NCBI GenBank assembly: GCA_037903475.1
Contig: JBAJFG010000172.1
Span: 3,092,001-3,156,000 of the forward strand
Reading direction: 5' to 3'
Source: Ancylostoma caninum
Taxonomy: Eukaryota; Nematoda; Chromadorea; Rhabditida; Ancylostomatidae
Length of the DNA stretch: 64,000 nt
In this document: one piece after another, positions 22,858-33,722 of the stretch
Layout: every line of letters starts with the position of its first letter
Position numbering within the stretch: position 1 is the first letter of the stretch
Translations under genes and position numbers: made by a program
The notes under the pieces: generated by a model
Seen by the model: the letters and a program-made list of their open reading frames with translations, nothing else
Told to the model about the DNA's origin: nothing
Databases searched by the model: none

Positions 22858-24234
22858 TTTTACCCTGTTTAATACAAGAGTTAGTGACGTCTATCTACCT
22901 CTGCCGCGTTATCCCGTGTTCTCCAAGAGGTGCACCATGGTGCTGAGTTCCTCACATTTTCCTCACTCTTCTACCAATTTCATTAATTGCTAGAAACATC
23001 GGTGAACTGCACCCAAAAGAACTCAGGTCGATGTAAACATGAGGAAATGCTGAATGATTTGTTCGATCAGAGGGGTATTATTGATATCAATTTCATTTGC
23101 TTATTTGTTCATTTTCTTACATGTTTATCCATTTATATATCAATACATTCAAGGTGTGCAAGCGAAAATAAGTCTGTCAAACAACTAAATTGGAACAAGG
23201 AACAGAAAAGTATAACAGGAATTAGAGAACACAACGAGATTGAACGGCAAAAAACGTAAGCTGTGGGAAACCTTGCACACATAGCAAAAACCAGTACTGG
23301 AAGACTTGATATGAACTTATTGGGTGCGTAGCTGCTTATGCGCAAAGGGATGCTGCCTCTTCACACCTGGTCCACTTCTGAGTTCCAGGTGTGGCGGCAC
23401 ACATTAGTGGCAACAACGTCATGCGCTTGGTAGTTATAGATACAATGATCCTTGACGGAAAAGCGTATTCCTGTTCTGAATTTGTGCTTGAAAATCTCGT
23501 AAACACAGGAGGTTTACGAAGGTGATGGGTTTCTGTGTACCTATTTAGAGTCTTGCCCCATTCAAAGCTATAAGACAATGATCTTGGTTATAGGACAATG
23601 ATGGCATCAAGGGTGATACCAGGAAGAGAGACATTTCAAGCTGTATATGCTCTTTGCCATGTAGGTATTTATACGTATCTATGTATATATATGATGTATA
23701 TGCTAATATGTGTATATGTATATGTTAGTCGCATACAGTCACTGTTTTATGATAAGTCCTGCGTAGAATATGGAAGACACATTTAAAACACATTTAGGTA
23801 GCTAGATACAGAAAACGAGCCATTTTGATAAGAAGGCTTCACAAGGGCAGTATCGATTATCATCGGTGGGATCTACAAACGCTTCAGCAGCTTACATTTT
23901 TTTTTCGAAATCATTTATTTATCTTTTTTCTTGAATCACGTCTTATAATAAAGTGTTTAGTCTATGCGTGAGTGTGTGGGCGCTGAGACTCTTGGACTTT
24001 GTGTGGTCCGTATGCAATATAGAGATGGTGGTTCAGTGGATATTTATTGTACTGTACAATTGAGAGAGTGGTTGCGAGGAGTGAAGTGAGTAACGAGCGC
24101 CTCGTGCGGCTTACAACATCATACTGCCTAGGAACAAGTATCTCTAGCCCGAGACGGGTCAGCTCCGCCCCCTCCACAGGAGGTACAGTATTGGCGGTAA
24201 GCATAAATACTACAAGGCTCATCGATCTGTCGAT
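22858..24234. other. no gene seen
   Basis: This is the upstream side of the lectin gene. It contains a TATG/TATA-rich stretch near 23660-23725 and short chance frames only. Confidence 0.4.
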
Positions 24235-24345
24235 GATAGAGTGAGTGAGTGAAATGTGTGAGTCTGATGAATGAGAAATGAGTGAATGATTGAATGAGAG
24301 TTTAAGTGAATGAGTGAGTGAGTGAATGAGTGTGTGTTTGATTGT
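24235..24345. repeat. (GAGT)n-like simple repeat
   Basis: Imperfect tandem GAGT, GAAT and GAGTGAAT units over about 110 bp. The long reading frame on the minus strand here encodes only Ser/His/Leu repeats. Confidence 0.85.
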
Positions 24346-24359
24346 CCGCATGTGTATAT

Positions 24360-24605
24360 AAAAAGCGAAATTTGACTTCTTAATAGAAGTCCACCATACA
24401 CCGACACCATCAATGCAAATGTTCTCAATAAATCAATAAGCTTAGAAAGTCCTTCATTTTCTGTCCGCTGGATAAAGCTAGCAATAACTACTGCATCATT
24501 TGCAAAAGTTCTACTTGGAAGTTGAATTTTACTCATGGAAGAACCATCAATAAGGTGAAGGAAACCTACTGAAATTTGTTTAAAAATTTTGCTTAGTATG
24601 TGCAC
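24360..24605 (-). pseudogene. possible reverse transcriptase fragment
   Basis: The minus strand reads HLIDGSSMSKIQLPSRTFAN followed by DAVVIASFIQ and LSKLIDLLRTF. FAND-AVVIAS resembles the catalytic FADD motif region of non-LTR reverse transcriptases with one changed residue. Nothing else of the element is recognisable. Confidence 0.3.
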
Positions 24606-24831
24606 TATTTCTGAAACATGCCTGCTAAATGTTTAGATTAAGTCAACTGTTAGACATTCCAATGCCTTTTTCCTCTCAATGATGGAGATAAGGACTCATC
24701 TGCGCTTACAAGTAATGAAAACGTGTGCACAAAAATGATTAGTGTGCGCCGGTGCCCAAAGTTGGTAAAGGCGGTTCATGCGCTGTGATCGGGGCGCGCC
24801 AGTCTCCGCCACAAAATTGAGAGCACAATAA

Positions 24832-26953
24832 GCCCCCAGGGGGTGTGTAGCGTTCGGTGTGATCCAATTAACAGCGAGAAACTAAAGATATGCTCCAGGG
24901 ATCATTAGCGTCTTCGCACCTTGCCCGCACTTTTAATTGTGATGATCGCTCGCGACCAAGCTGGCCACATCCCCAGGAACTCCCCTCGCCGCAACATTTG
25001 CGCGCGCGACATCGCGTTTCTTGATGGAGAAGATGTAAAATGTGTATGCTTAATTTCGATTTCGGTAAAAAATCGGAAACTTTGGAAACAAAACATTTAT
25101 TCGGCGGTTACTCGACATGCTAATTACGAATTTGATATTTATTTTGTATCATGAAGCTATTTTAGTGGCGTATCAACAAGTATGCGGCAGATGCTGAACT
25201 TTTCCGAATCTTCTCAAAATTTGCAAACAGGGGTTATTCTTCGTTCTGGTCACGAATTCAGTATCTATTTTGTGTTATGATGTCATTATTTGTCAACTGA
25301 GGGACAGACGGGTGCACCTTCTTTCTTGAAACTATCGACTAGGATCTGTATTTATATGCATTAGGTGGAGAAACTTGATCTATCAGTACTCGAAATCTGA
25401 AAAGCGTTAGAGCGTTGCAAAACGAAACTACCACTACAGCGAAAAAAGAAAAGAAAGAAATCGTTGGAATGTTCCTTTGCGAAAATTTTCGTGTATTGAT
25501 CTAGATTCTTCATGAATATGCATTAGCAAATACCATGTCATTCCACGTGTTCCGCTCTGGAATTGGTGTTATCTCGAATATTATATTCTTATTGTTAGTT
25601 CCGGTTGACAATGTTGACAACACATCTGCAGAGTGGCAATCCGGCGGCACTGTATCCTGGAGGTACGCCTACAGTCACAGTGCATATCTGCGAGGCATTT
25701 CTTACACCTCATCTGGCGATGGTTTAGTGATCGATTGCGCAGAAAACAACGCAAATATACATACAACTAAAACATTCTAGAGCAATATTATGAAGTGAAG
25801 CTAGATAGCGTTAGGTTAATAGTGCTTCACATGCTTAAATATTATATTATTTGTTAACAACGCTGGGAACTCTAATTTCAAAGACGAATTTAATGAGAAG
25901 AGTCGAAAGAATTGTAGTGGCTAAATTCCTCAAAACTGCGCACAGGTTTCACTTCCACTTCTTCATGTTTCTCGTTTTTACTTATGTATGTAGGATCAGA
26001 AATTTTTAAGGCTTGAAATGTTGCTGAAATGGACGAAAAATTGATAAACACTAACTATATGCAATCTGGGAATAAATTCCTACGTAATAATGCAAAAAAT
26101 CGCCCATGAAGAGTGAACAGAAGTGAGTGTGCGGTAACTATTTTGAGTAGATGGTTGAGAAGATGAAATTCAAACAGAGAATTGTGAACTTTTAAGAATT
26201 TCAGCTCAACCTCTATTTATATACACGCTACATAAGTTAACTTCAAGCACTATATGAGCTTGTTACATGCTTCACCTTGAATTTATCGCCAACAGCAATT
26301 TGCCTCAGCAGTGTGAGATAGCCGAGGTAGTAGAATAAACGAGCGAAGCTGGGTACGGCAGCTAGTCATGATACAAAACATATATTGGATTCGTCATCAG
26401 AACGAAGAATAGCTCCTGCTTGCAAATTTTGAGAAGATTCAGAAAAGTTCAGTATCTACCGCATATTTGTTGGAACATCATTAGAGTGGCGTTATGACAC
26501 AAAATAGACGCTAAAAATAGACATTATAAAAGGAAATTTCGTAGTCAGCTTGTCGAATAACCCCCGAATGAATGCTTTGTACTTCGAAACCATCGTTTTT
26601 CTCCAAAACTGAAATTACATCTTCATTCAATTTTAAATGCTTCGTAATGTATAAGACTCATCATCTTATACATTCTACTGGAATTCTGCCAAGCCTCGAC
26701 TCTCCACGGACTCCTGAAAAGGTCTGCTGAGCGTTGCTGTCTGCGTACGTGCCGCACTAGAAACGCGACTTCGCGCGCGCGACGGTAGCGGCGAGGGGAG
26801 TTCCTGGAGGATGCGGCCATCTCGGCTGCGAGCGACAACCGCGTTAAAGGTGCGAGCGAGGTGTGAAGACGCTAATGATCCCTGGAGCATATCTCTACTT
26901 TCTCGCTGTTAATTGGATCGCACCGAACGCTCGCCACCCGCCCCCAGGAGCCG
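24832..26953. repeat. 2.1-kb inverted repeat
   Basis: The arm 24832-25283 matches the reverse complement of 26367-26953. Shared blocks include GCGTTCGGTGTGATCCAATT, ATATGCTCCAGGGATCATTA, GGAACTCCCCTCGCCGC and TGAACTTTTCCGAATCTTCT. The right arm has extra sequence, about 100 bp more. The spacer of about 1.1 kb holds no supported gene. Probably a foldback element or two opposed copies of one repeat. Confidence 0.75.
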
Positions 26954-27440
26954 GGAAGGACATCGTAGCATGTTCGCCCACCACCTGACCTTGCTGCACT
27001 TCCATCATCAGATGAATCCCGACCGGTCCCCATTAGTCCCAGCAACATTAACACCTGCCATAAGGCTTGTAAACGCCTACTAGCAAAAGTATGTACCTCA
27101 GTCTTACTCGCAACTGTGCGCTCAGTTCGAGCTCAACATTCCGCCCAAGATGAAACGTTGATTCCAGCAAATAAAATGCGTTCTCTTAATTTCAAGGCTT
27201 TAAATAAGATGTGCGTCTACTGTATTCTGGAAGTCTGGCGTGACTTGAACGGTGGTCAAGTACATTAATATCCGCAAATAACTCGTTATGGATTACTAGT
27301 TAGAGTTTTGAAAATGGCCAAACCTCACATATCAACCCATAAAACACCAAAAAAACCATTTATTCCACCCAATTTCGTACCTATTCACGATATTTATCCG
27401 AATATGTATTGTAACAAATGTCAAAATTCTGCTCAATCAC
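26954..27440. other. no gene seen
   Basis: AT-rich stretch between the inverted repeat and the next candidate. Nothing supported. Confidence 0.4.
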
Positions 27441-27613
27441 TCATTTTTCCAGGCTTGCTTGATATGCCTGATGTATGTCCTTGATTTTAGAGCGAGCATC
27501 CTGAATAGCAAGAAATAACTGAGGGTTTCAAGAACATCTACACACATATGTTAAAGGCTTACAGCTAGTGCGGTCCAACCGCCCAGCGATGAGAGTCGAA
27601 ACGCCAGAGCCAT
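27441..27613 (-). CDS. candidate two-exon microprotein (36 residues)
   Basis: Exon 27563-27613 starts MALAFRLSSLGGWTALA and ends at GCT/GTAAGC. Exon 27441-27500 follows acceptor TGCTATTCAG and encodes DARSKIKDIHQAYQASLEK before TGA. Phases match and the splice sites are good, but each exon is short enough to be chance. The N-terminus is weakly hydrophobic with basic and serine residues, so an organelle-targeted microprotein is possible. I do not recognise a homologue. Confidence 0.25.
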
Positions 27614-28353
27614 GACAACGCAGAAATGGACTTTCTTATAAAATGCACCCGGTCGAGCTCTGAAATATGTATTATTTCTCAAGGATGACGACAAAAGATA
27701 CGTAATCAGTTTATGATTCCAGTTCTGTCCTTCTCATAACAAATGATGAGTTGTACCTGCGAAGGGTGGTAGAATAGACGAGCTCTGCTTTTGGCCAGTC
27801 CCAGCCGACCAATCAGAACTCTCGGATCCACTACCAACATATGCTTTCTCATAGTGACGGACGCACGCACGCAAGTGAATGTTGCCACTTGCAGTGTCCG
27901 ATCAATATAATGTTAACCGCGCATTATTTCCACTTTTGTTTCTTGCTGCAGTCACATTAGTCACGAAAACTCGTCCACAACGAGAAGACTCGTCCAAAGC
28001 GGCATGTATACTTCCGCAGAACTTCAGGCGTCAACTGAACTGACCCAGCACATAGATTGTCGAGCTGTGTCAGGCGCCCATAGCGCTGCTGCACACCAAG
28101 CGAAATGAGGAAATTCGACCGCGCCGCAATCTGCTGCGTTGCGTGCTACTGGGCCAATTCCGCTGCAATCGCCTACATAGACGTCTAATGTCGTAGTTCT
28201 TGACGAAAACGAGCACACATGTTCACCTTGCGCATTTCTTCGCGAGGTCTTCAACGTCAAAACATTCTTTTTTCTCTATATCCTTCATGAGTATAGTCGA
28301 CACCCATATTACTGGTGCTCTGTAAAGGATAAGAATGTCACCTGACGGCTTTA
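27614..28353. other. no gene seen
   Basis: Short frames only. No repeat or exon that I can support. Confidence 0.35.
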
Positions 28354-28578
28354 AGGGTAATTTATACTAACTGCGTGCGTCAGTCGTGCATCAGTCGCAC
28401 GCATCCATTTACATGGGACTTTTCATGAAGATCGGTCGACACGGTATGTAGATCCTCAATGAAAAGAATGCGCGGCTGCCGCGAAGCCGTAAACGCGTGC
28501 GTCTGCGATGCGACTGATCCCTATTCTTCATCATAGACGCACGCGCATCAGTCGCACGCATCCAATATTAATTGCCCT
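28354..28578. mobile_element. MITE family A, copy 1
   Basis: It starts AGGGTAATTTATACTAACTG and ends CCAATATTAATTGCCCT, so the ends are inverted copies of AGGGyAATT. Flanks are TTTA on both sides. The interior has GTGCGTCAGTCG palindromes and the shared ATGTAGATCCTCAATGAAAA segment. No coding capacity. Confidence 0.8.
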
Positions 28579-28969
28579 TTATATTCCAGTCAAAATATGT
28601 GCTGGATGATTTTTAGGGGTTTTAATTAACGCGCTGCTCACACCTACCTGCCAAGCCCATCATGACTTTGTATGACAACAGGAGGGATATAGTTATCCAG
28701 GGACTTCCGCATGATCTGTAAGATGTGATTCACTTTATTTTATCAAACCAGGAGGACTTCCCCGTATGAATCAAAGATCAATAAGATTGAGATCAGGAGC
28801 CGTCTGCGCACCTGAATCTCCCTTTTTGATAGTGCTTGCACGAACGGTCCCAGTAAATCAAGGTCCGGCCATTTGTCTGTGGGCCAATTCTCGTAATGCA
28901 TGAGCGTTATCTAGGATCAATTCATGTTACTAATTCGCCTTATATCACGGTGGGAGCACTACAACTGGG

Positions 28970-29515
28970 TTAAAAGTAACCCACAGATCGCGCTTTTTTG
29001 TCTTCAGACGGCTCATCTTCTGCTGGAGGTTGTGCTTCTTTCTGCAAAACAATTTTAAGAAAAATAACGGTTTTCGCGTGAACATAGCGCTGAGCGACGA
29101 AGTATAATTACCGCTTGTACTACGCTCCTACTCGCATCCACCGAAGGATCCGTGCTGGCCAATCGCAGATCATAGACAATGTAACCCTTGAAAACTGTCT
29201 TTTTCTGACATTCTATCACGAATCGATTCCCTTCTATCTGCATTTTTTCGCTTTCTTTCATTGGCCAGTATGGATAGCAGAGGTCTGGGTTTGAATTGCT
29301 TAGCTTCTCACTCAATGAGACACAGATTTTACAGCCATCCTGGAAGTACGAGGTACGCGGATTAATTAACCAACTGCTATAAGGATACATACCCTCCAAA
29401 CCATTCGCCAGAAATCTCGATAGTTTTCCTTTGTTGGTGCCTGCGTCAGGATGTAGTCATCACGTTCACAACATGCGTATGTTGCCGGAAAATACTCACT
29501 ATCACCTTCTTTCAC
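28970..29515 (-). CDS. protein-tyrosine phosphatase domain fragment, catalytic loop absent
   Basis: Three exons splice in phase 0: 29393-29515, 29112-29339 and 28970-29041. They encode ERDDYILTQAPTKENYRDFW and RMVWR, then DGCKICVSLSEKL, CYPYWPMKESEKM and a tail KEAQPPAEDEPSEDKKARSV before TAA. DYI.TQ.P...DFWRM.W followed by a C...YWP strand is the classical order in receptor and cytosolic tyrosine phosphatases. The upstream KNRY segment and the downstream WPD and HC(X)5R loops are absent. The terminal exon is unlike phosphatases. Introns are retained, so this is a DNA-level partial duplicate, either a truncated gene or a pseudogene. The coding frame between splice sites is open. Confidence 0.6.
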
Positions 29516-29700
29516 CTGAAGATGCGATGAACCTTAGCTGTGGTTATACTTCATCGGAGTCCAAGTAGCTCCCCCCCCCCCCTCACCTCATTTTACCCTT
29601 ACTAATCCTGACTAACAACTGTAGCTATGTACTCGATAAATTAGTCGTAATGAATGATTTTAGTACGAATCAGAGCAATTTATATTGAGTGCGTGCGTTT

Positions 29701-29949
29701 AGGGTAATTTATACTAGCTGCGTGCGTCAGTCGCGCATCAGTCGCACGCATCCATTTGCAAGGGATTTTCCATGAAGACCGGTCAACACGGCACGTAGAT
29801 CCTTAATGAAAAAAAGGCGCGGCCGCCGCGATGCCATAAACGCGTGCGTCTGAGCTGCGACTGCGATGCGACTTCTATGCGATTGGGCCCTATTCTTCAT
29901 CATATAGACGCACGCGCGTCAGTCGCACGCATCCACTATAAATTGCTCT
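29701..29949. mobile_element. MITE family A, copy 2
   Basis: It starts AGGGTAATTTATACTAGCTG and ends CACTATAAATTGCTCTT. Its interior is closely similar to the copy at 28354, including GCATCAGTCGCACGCATCC. Confidence 0.8.
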
Positions 29950-29989
29950 TTTGACGATCGTGTATGTATACGATGATAGGTAGCTCAGC

Positions 29990-30325
29990 TCGCATTTGAG
30001 GATGTATAGTCGCGGTCGTCCTGATCCAGTGTTGGCTTCTTCGCTGACGCCGCCACACGACCGCGAAGCAGCGCTCCCGTAAAGCGGTTTTGCCACAGTG
30101 GATCGCTGGTTTCCTCATGTCCTGACACGTTGTACCGCAGCTTTAACGGGTTAGGACGGACGAGGGCGGTAGACCAGTTAGAAAACATGTTATACGCATC
30201 AGAACATGTCAAAACCAGTGGCTGACCGCAGTGAAACCGTGTCGTGGCTGTGGCGCGAGGCGGTTGCGTAGTGGTGCCAGCGAAGAAACTAGCACTGGAT
30301 CTGGACATTGCGACTATACATGCCA
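29990..30325. mobile_element. miniature inverted-repeat element, family B
   Basis: The left arm (GATGTATAGTCGCGGTCGTC, GATCCAGTGTTGGCTTCTTC) matches the reverse complement of the right arm (GAAGAAACTAGCACTGGATC, CGACTATACAT). Arms are about 110 bp with a spacer of about 110 bp. No gene. Confidence 0.6.
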
Positions 30326-30391
30326 CGTTGACCGCTCTTCATGGGAAATCGGATGCGTGCGTTTGACGCACGCAACTAGCATAAATTTCCC
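30318..30391. mobile_element. MITE family A, truncated end
   Basis: Only the right end is present: GCGTGCGTTTGACGCACGCA, then ACTAGCATAAATTTCCCT. It abuts the family B element. Confidence 0.55.
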
Positions 30392-30534
30392 TATTCCCCA
30401 TCATGGAATCGCTTGTGAGCGGTCATTTCCGTTTATTACAAATTTTTCATGGAACATGGCCACTGCTGGTTGTACGCTGAAATCCACAGCATAGTGCTTC
30501 CTTCTAGAGTCGAAGGCCGTGCTCCCTACGAGTC

Positions 30535-30966
30535 TCACAGTAGATGTCTTGTTACACACCCTGAAATCGTAGCTGTCAAAACACTAACCACTGTCAAAAA
30601 CACCCGCTTCTTCTCATGTATCGGTACTGGTACACGATTATGGGCCTGAAAAAGCGCTTTCAGTGCCTCTTTCTCGACTTGACCCGGGCCGGCGCCGCTT
30701 ACCCTATTCTCAAGGAAACCTTTGCAGTTGATCCTGGACGCAGCTGTGATCTGATCGAACATCAACTGTCGTTGCTTCTGTGTCTGTTTCTGGATATGCG
30801 TGACCAAATCCCCCGGTCTTTCTCCTTCGACGCTCAGGGGCTGCAACAGCAGAGATGATTACAGAAGAAAAGACGGATCTAATCCAGACTGTGCCAGTAC
30901 AATTCCAATTCGGCTGGCCCTCTTACGGCCCGCAGCCGCGGCCGCCTTCTTTTTAGGCGCTGCCAT
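30535..30966 (-). CDS. candidate small gene, unrecognised
   Basis: A possible model has exons 30901-30966, 30703-30840 and 30535-30645, giving about 104 residues. It starts MAAPKKKAAAAAGRKRASRI and passes through GDLVTHIQKQTQKQRQLMFD and ASRINCKGFLENR. It ends with a hydrophobic stretch, VFLTVVSVLTATISGCV. The second exon has good signals (GTTGCAG acceptor, AGG/GTAAGC donor) and matching phase; the first donor (GTACTG) is poor. The 57-bp second intron is itself open, so it could be retained. Function unknown. It lies inside a MITE-rich area and may be spurious. Confidence 0.3.
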
Positions 30967-31310
30967 CGCAAGCGCACTCGTGGTTGCAGAGTAGTAGAAA
31001 ATAAACCATACCGCTGGTTAATCTGCTTATAACCCTCATCACTACTGTAAACACACTATCTCTCACATCGATTGCTTCGTTGATAAAGGTCAATTTTGAA
31101 ATGCTCTACTGTAATGTGCAGCCAGGAATGATATCCACGAACTTTCTAGAATTTCTAGTAGAACTTAAGAATAACGTAGTAAGAACATCTCACATATAAT
31201 TTTTACATTCAATATATGACTAACAATAACGGATTGTTGAGAAGCCATCGATTGATTATCAGTAGATCAGTCGATAAAAGGTACCTCTAACTTTGGTTTA
31301 CATGCCGGAG

Positions 31311-31735
31311 TTAAAGGCAGTGTGTCACCTCGTTTTCGTGTTCGAGCTTTTACCAGATTCTGAATCTCCTCGACACGCTGAATCCAACGGTGTTCCTAAA
31401 ATGTTACAAAAAGGTCTTCAAACCCTATTTTTAAACGTTTTTCGGAACGGAATTTGTAACAGTTTGTCGACCTGAGTGGACGCGTGAAGCCGTTGATCTC
31501 ATCGATCGGACACGTCTAGACGTGTTGGCCAACGCTGCAGACGTGACGGGCAGCTAGCACATTCACGGACTGCTCCGCCCAGGTGGTCCGTGAACTGCAC
31601 TTTCGGGCCCTCCAAAAACGAGGTTTTCGTCATTTTTATGAGCTTCGACGTAGATCTTTGGAATTAGCGTGATGAGGAGGTCTAGTGTCTATTGGTATTT
31701 TCCGCTCACGAAACGAGGTGACACACTGCCTTTAA
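31311..31735. mobile_element. MITE with TTAA target duplication
   Basis: TTAA is followed by AGGCAGTGTGTCACCTCG, and the other end is CGAGGTGACACACTGCCT followed by TTAA. The inverted repeats are about 25 bp, nearly perfect, and the element is 425 bp. A TTAA duplication is typical of piggyBac-type transposases. No transposase is encoded here. Confidence 0.85.
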
Positions 31736-31800
31736 GCACAGACTTTGTGTCCTACATTCAAGGCAAAGTGCTCGTATTAAACGAGAGCATAAGGGACTAT

Positions 31801-32028
31801 AGGGCAATTTATACTATGTGCGATTTGACGCGCGTGCGTCTACATATATGATGGAGGACAGGGCTAGCCGCATCGCTGACGCAGCTCAGGGGCACGCGTT
31901 TACGGCCTCGCGGCGGCCGTACGTTCTTTTCATTGAGGATGTACATTTCGCGATGACCGGTCTTTATGGAATCTCCTTCGCAAATGGATGCTTGCGTCTG
32001 ACGTACGCAGCTGGTATAAATTACCCCT
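31801..32028. mobile_element. MITE family A, copy 3
   Basis: It starts AGGGCAATTTATACTATG and ends GGTATAAATTACCCCT. The interior shares GGGGCACGCGTTTACGGC and TTCATTGAGGATGTAC with the copy at 5068-5505. Confidence 0.8.
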
Positions 32029-32262
32029 GGGGGAAATTCATACTGGTTGCGTGCGTTAGCCACGCGTCAGACGCGCGTCTATTTGGGAAGAGTTTCCCAT
32101 GAAGACCGGTCAACATGGCATGCATATCCTAAATGAACAGAGAGCGGACGCAGCGACGCCGTAAATACGTGCGTCTGGGCTGTGATTACGATGCGACTGG
32201 GCCCTATTTTCATCATATAAACCCGCGCACGCCAGTCGCACGCATCCAGTATAAATTGTCCT
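32029..32262. mobile_element. MITE family A, copy 4, directly adjoining copy 3
   Basis: It starts GGGGGAAATTCATACTGG and ends CCAGTATAAATTGTCCTT. It has the same internal GAAGACCGGTCAACATGGCA block as copy 2. It abuts copy 3 with essentially no spacer. Confidence 0.75.
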
Positions 32263-32822
32263 TTATGAGAGCTGGTGGGGATGACTTGTTGCAGGCAAGC
32301 CACACCTTCTAGTACAGGCCCACCCTTGCATGGGGCAGATTTCATCATATTGCTTCAGTACTCCATCAAGATGGTCCACCAAGACTGATTCATCGATAGT
32401 GTGCAGCAACGACATGGGTCGTCCTGCATACCTATGGACGAACTGTGATCACTGTACAATTCTAATTACACAAATCACATGGAAAGCGTAAATGGTAAGA
32501 ATAGTTCATTGCTCAACAATATACCAACACAACACCAACCCAGTATCATCAACAGCGAACAGTGAATATGATCCATCTTCAAGCACAGGAAACAAAGTGC
32601 CTGAGCTCGAAATACATATGAGGAACGGTCGTTTTCAATCGATACGGTCACAGCAGTGCAGAGAACCGTGCATTTCTCATGGCCAAAAGTTCGAAATACG
32701 GAGAAGAAACCCTTTGCAAAAGTAGTGCTTGCAGTCGAAAGACGATGAGAAGATTCCAGAAAACAGATAAGTGCAGAAGGATTACGAACAAGAGAACAGT
32801 TAACAAATCAGGGTCATTTAAT
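32263..32822. other. downstream flank of the operon-like block; no gene seen
   Basis: Contains only short frames. It should hold the 3' UTR and poly(A) site of the UPF0390 gene, but I cannot place a clear AATAAA. Confidence 0.4.
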
Positions 32823-33720
32823 TCAATCGGTCTTATTACGACCAACAGCAGTATCAGCACGACCTTTCACCATCTCCTCGTTCTTGTCGTTGATGACCTT
32901 TGTTACTTCTGCGGCTATCTTGTCCTGAACGGAAAAATTAATTAGTTCAAGTGGTGAAAATTCCATGAATATGATCTGTTCCAAACGCGACTGGAATTGC
33001 AAACCTATGCAAATTGCTTAGCTTTCAAGCTTCCTCTCCAACCCCTGCAAACTTTCCTGTGTTCTTTTATCTCAGGCGCCTATCCAACTATCGTCACCAG
33101 TGAAACATACTATAGACAAAAAAGTGGCAAACGACAAACCAGTGCTGATTCTTTTTCTTTTTCCACGAAGACATGATGATTTTTCATGGATTTTTTGGTT
33201 TTCGTTAAGTTTGAGAAGCGATGTGAATCATAAAAGATACTCACTTGCTGAATAAGTTGCTGCTTCTTGGGAGCAATGTATAAATTATGACCACGCTTTG
33301 GTCCAGCCTGTTTCGTTTTCTTGACTTTCTGCTTGACGCCTTTAGGCAGGGTCGTCTGAAAGATCATTCGAAAAAAAAAATCGAAAAGAGTAACGAAACA
33401 TCCATCTCTCACTGAACTGTTCCTAGGAGCAGATAATTCTATCTTTTTGACTTTGATCGGAAATCTATCATTTATGAGATAACTTTTATCTTGCAGATCT
33501 TCTTTACCTTATGAAGGGCATAGGGATCGTCCCATATGATGATTAGTAAAAGTAAATATAATCCTAGCATAAAGCAGCAAGGGTAACATGACATGTTACT
33601 GTACCGTTCAGGAAGACTGTATTGCTATGGCCGATTGTGAATACCTACAAGTTTAAAAGAACCAAAACTTGAATAGATTCAATATATACTAACCTTTTGT
33701 TTGATTTTGTGTTGAACCAT
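32823..33720 (-). CDS. UPF0390 (C19orf53-like) nucleolar-type small basic protein
   Basis: Exons 33694-33720, 33245-33355 and 32823-32924 splice in phase 0 to give 79 residues. The protein starts MVQHKIKQK and continues TTLPKGVKQKVKKTKQAGPK, RGHNLYIAPKKQQLIQQ, then DKIAAEVTKVINDKNEEMVK and GRADTAVGR. The basic N-terminus followed by GPrkG...IAPKK...Q matches the UPF0390 family (human C19orf53), a small protein of poorly known role. Its length is close to that of its relatives. The ATG lies 2 nt after the TMEM167B stop, so this mRNA must come from trans-splicing inside the upstream coding end or from a dicistronic message. The only candidate acceptors are the AGs at 33727-33728 and 33723-33724. 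Confidence 0.88.
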
Positions 33721-33722
33721 GA

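Noticed and set aside
24255..24285. hammerhead-like CTGATGA...GAAA
   Set aside because: It lies in the GAGT simple repeat and has no stem II or closing stems.
25535..25780. 81-codon plus-strand frame with a hydrophobic start
   Set aside because: It lies in the spacer of an inverted repeat and has no family or splice support.
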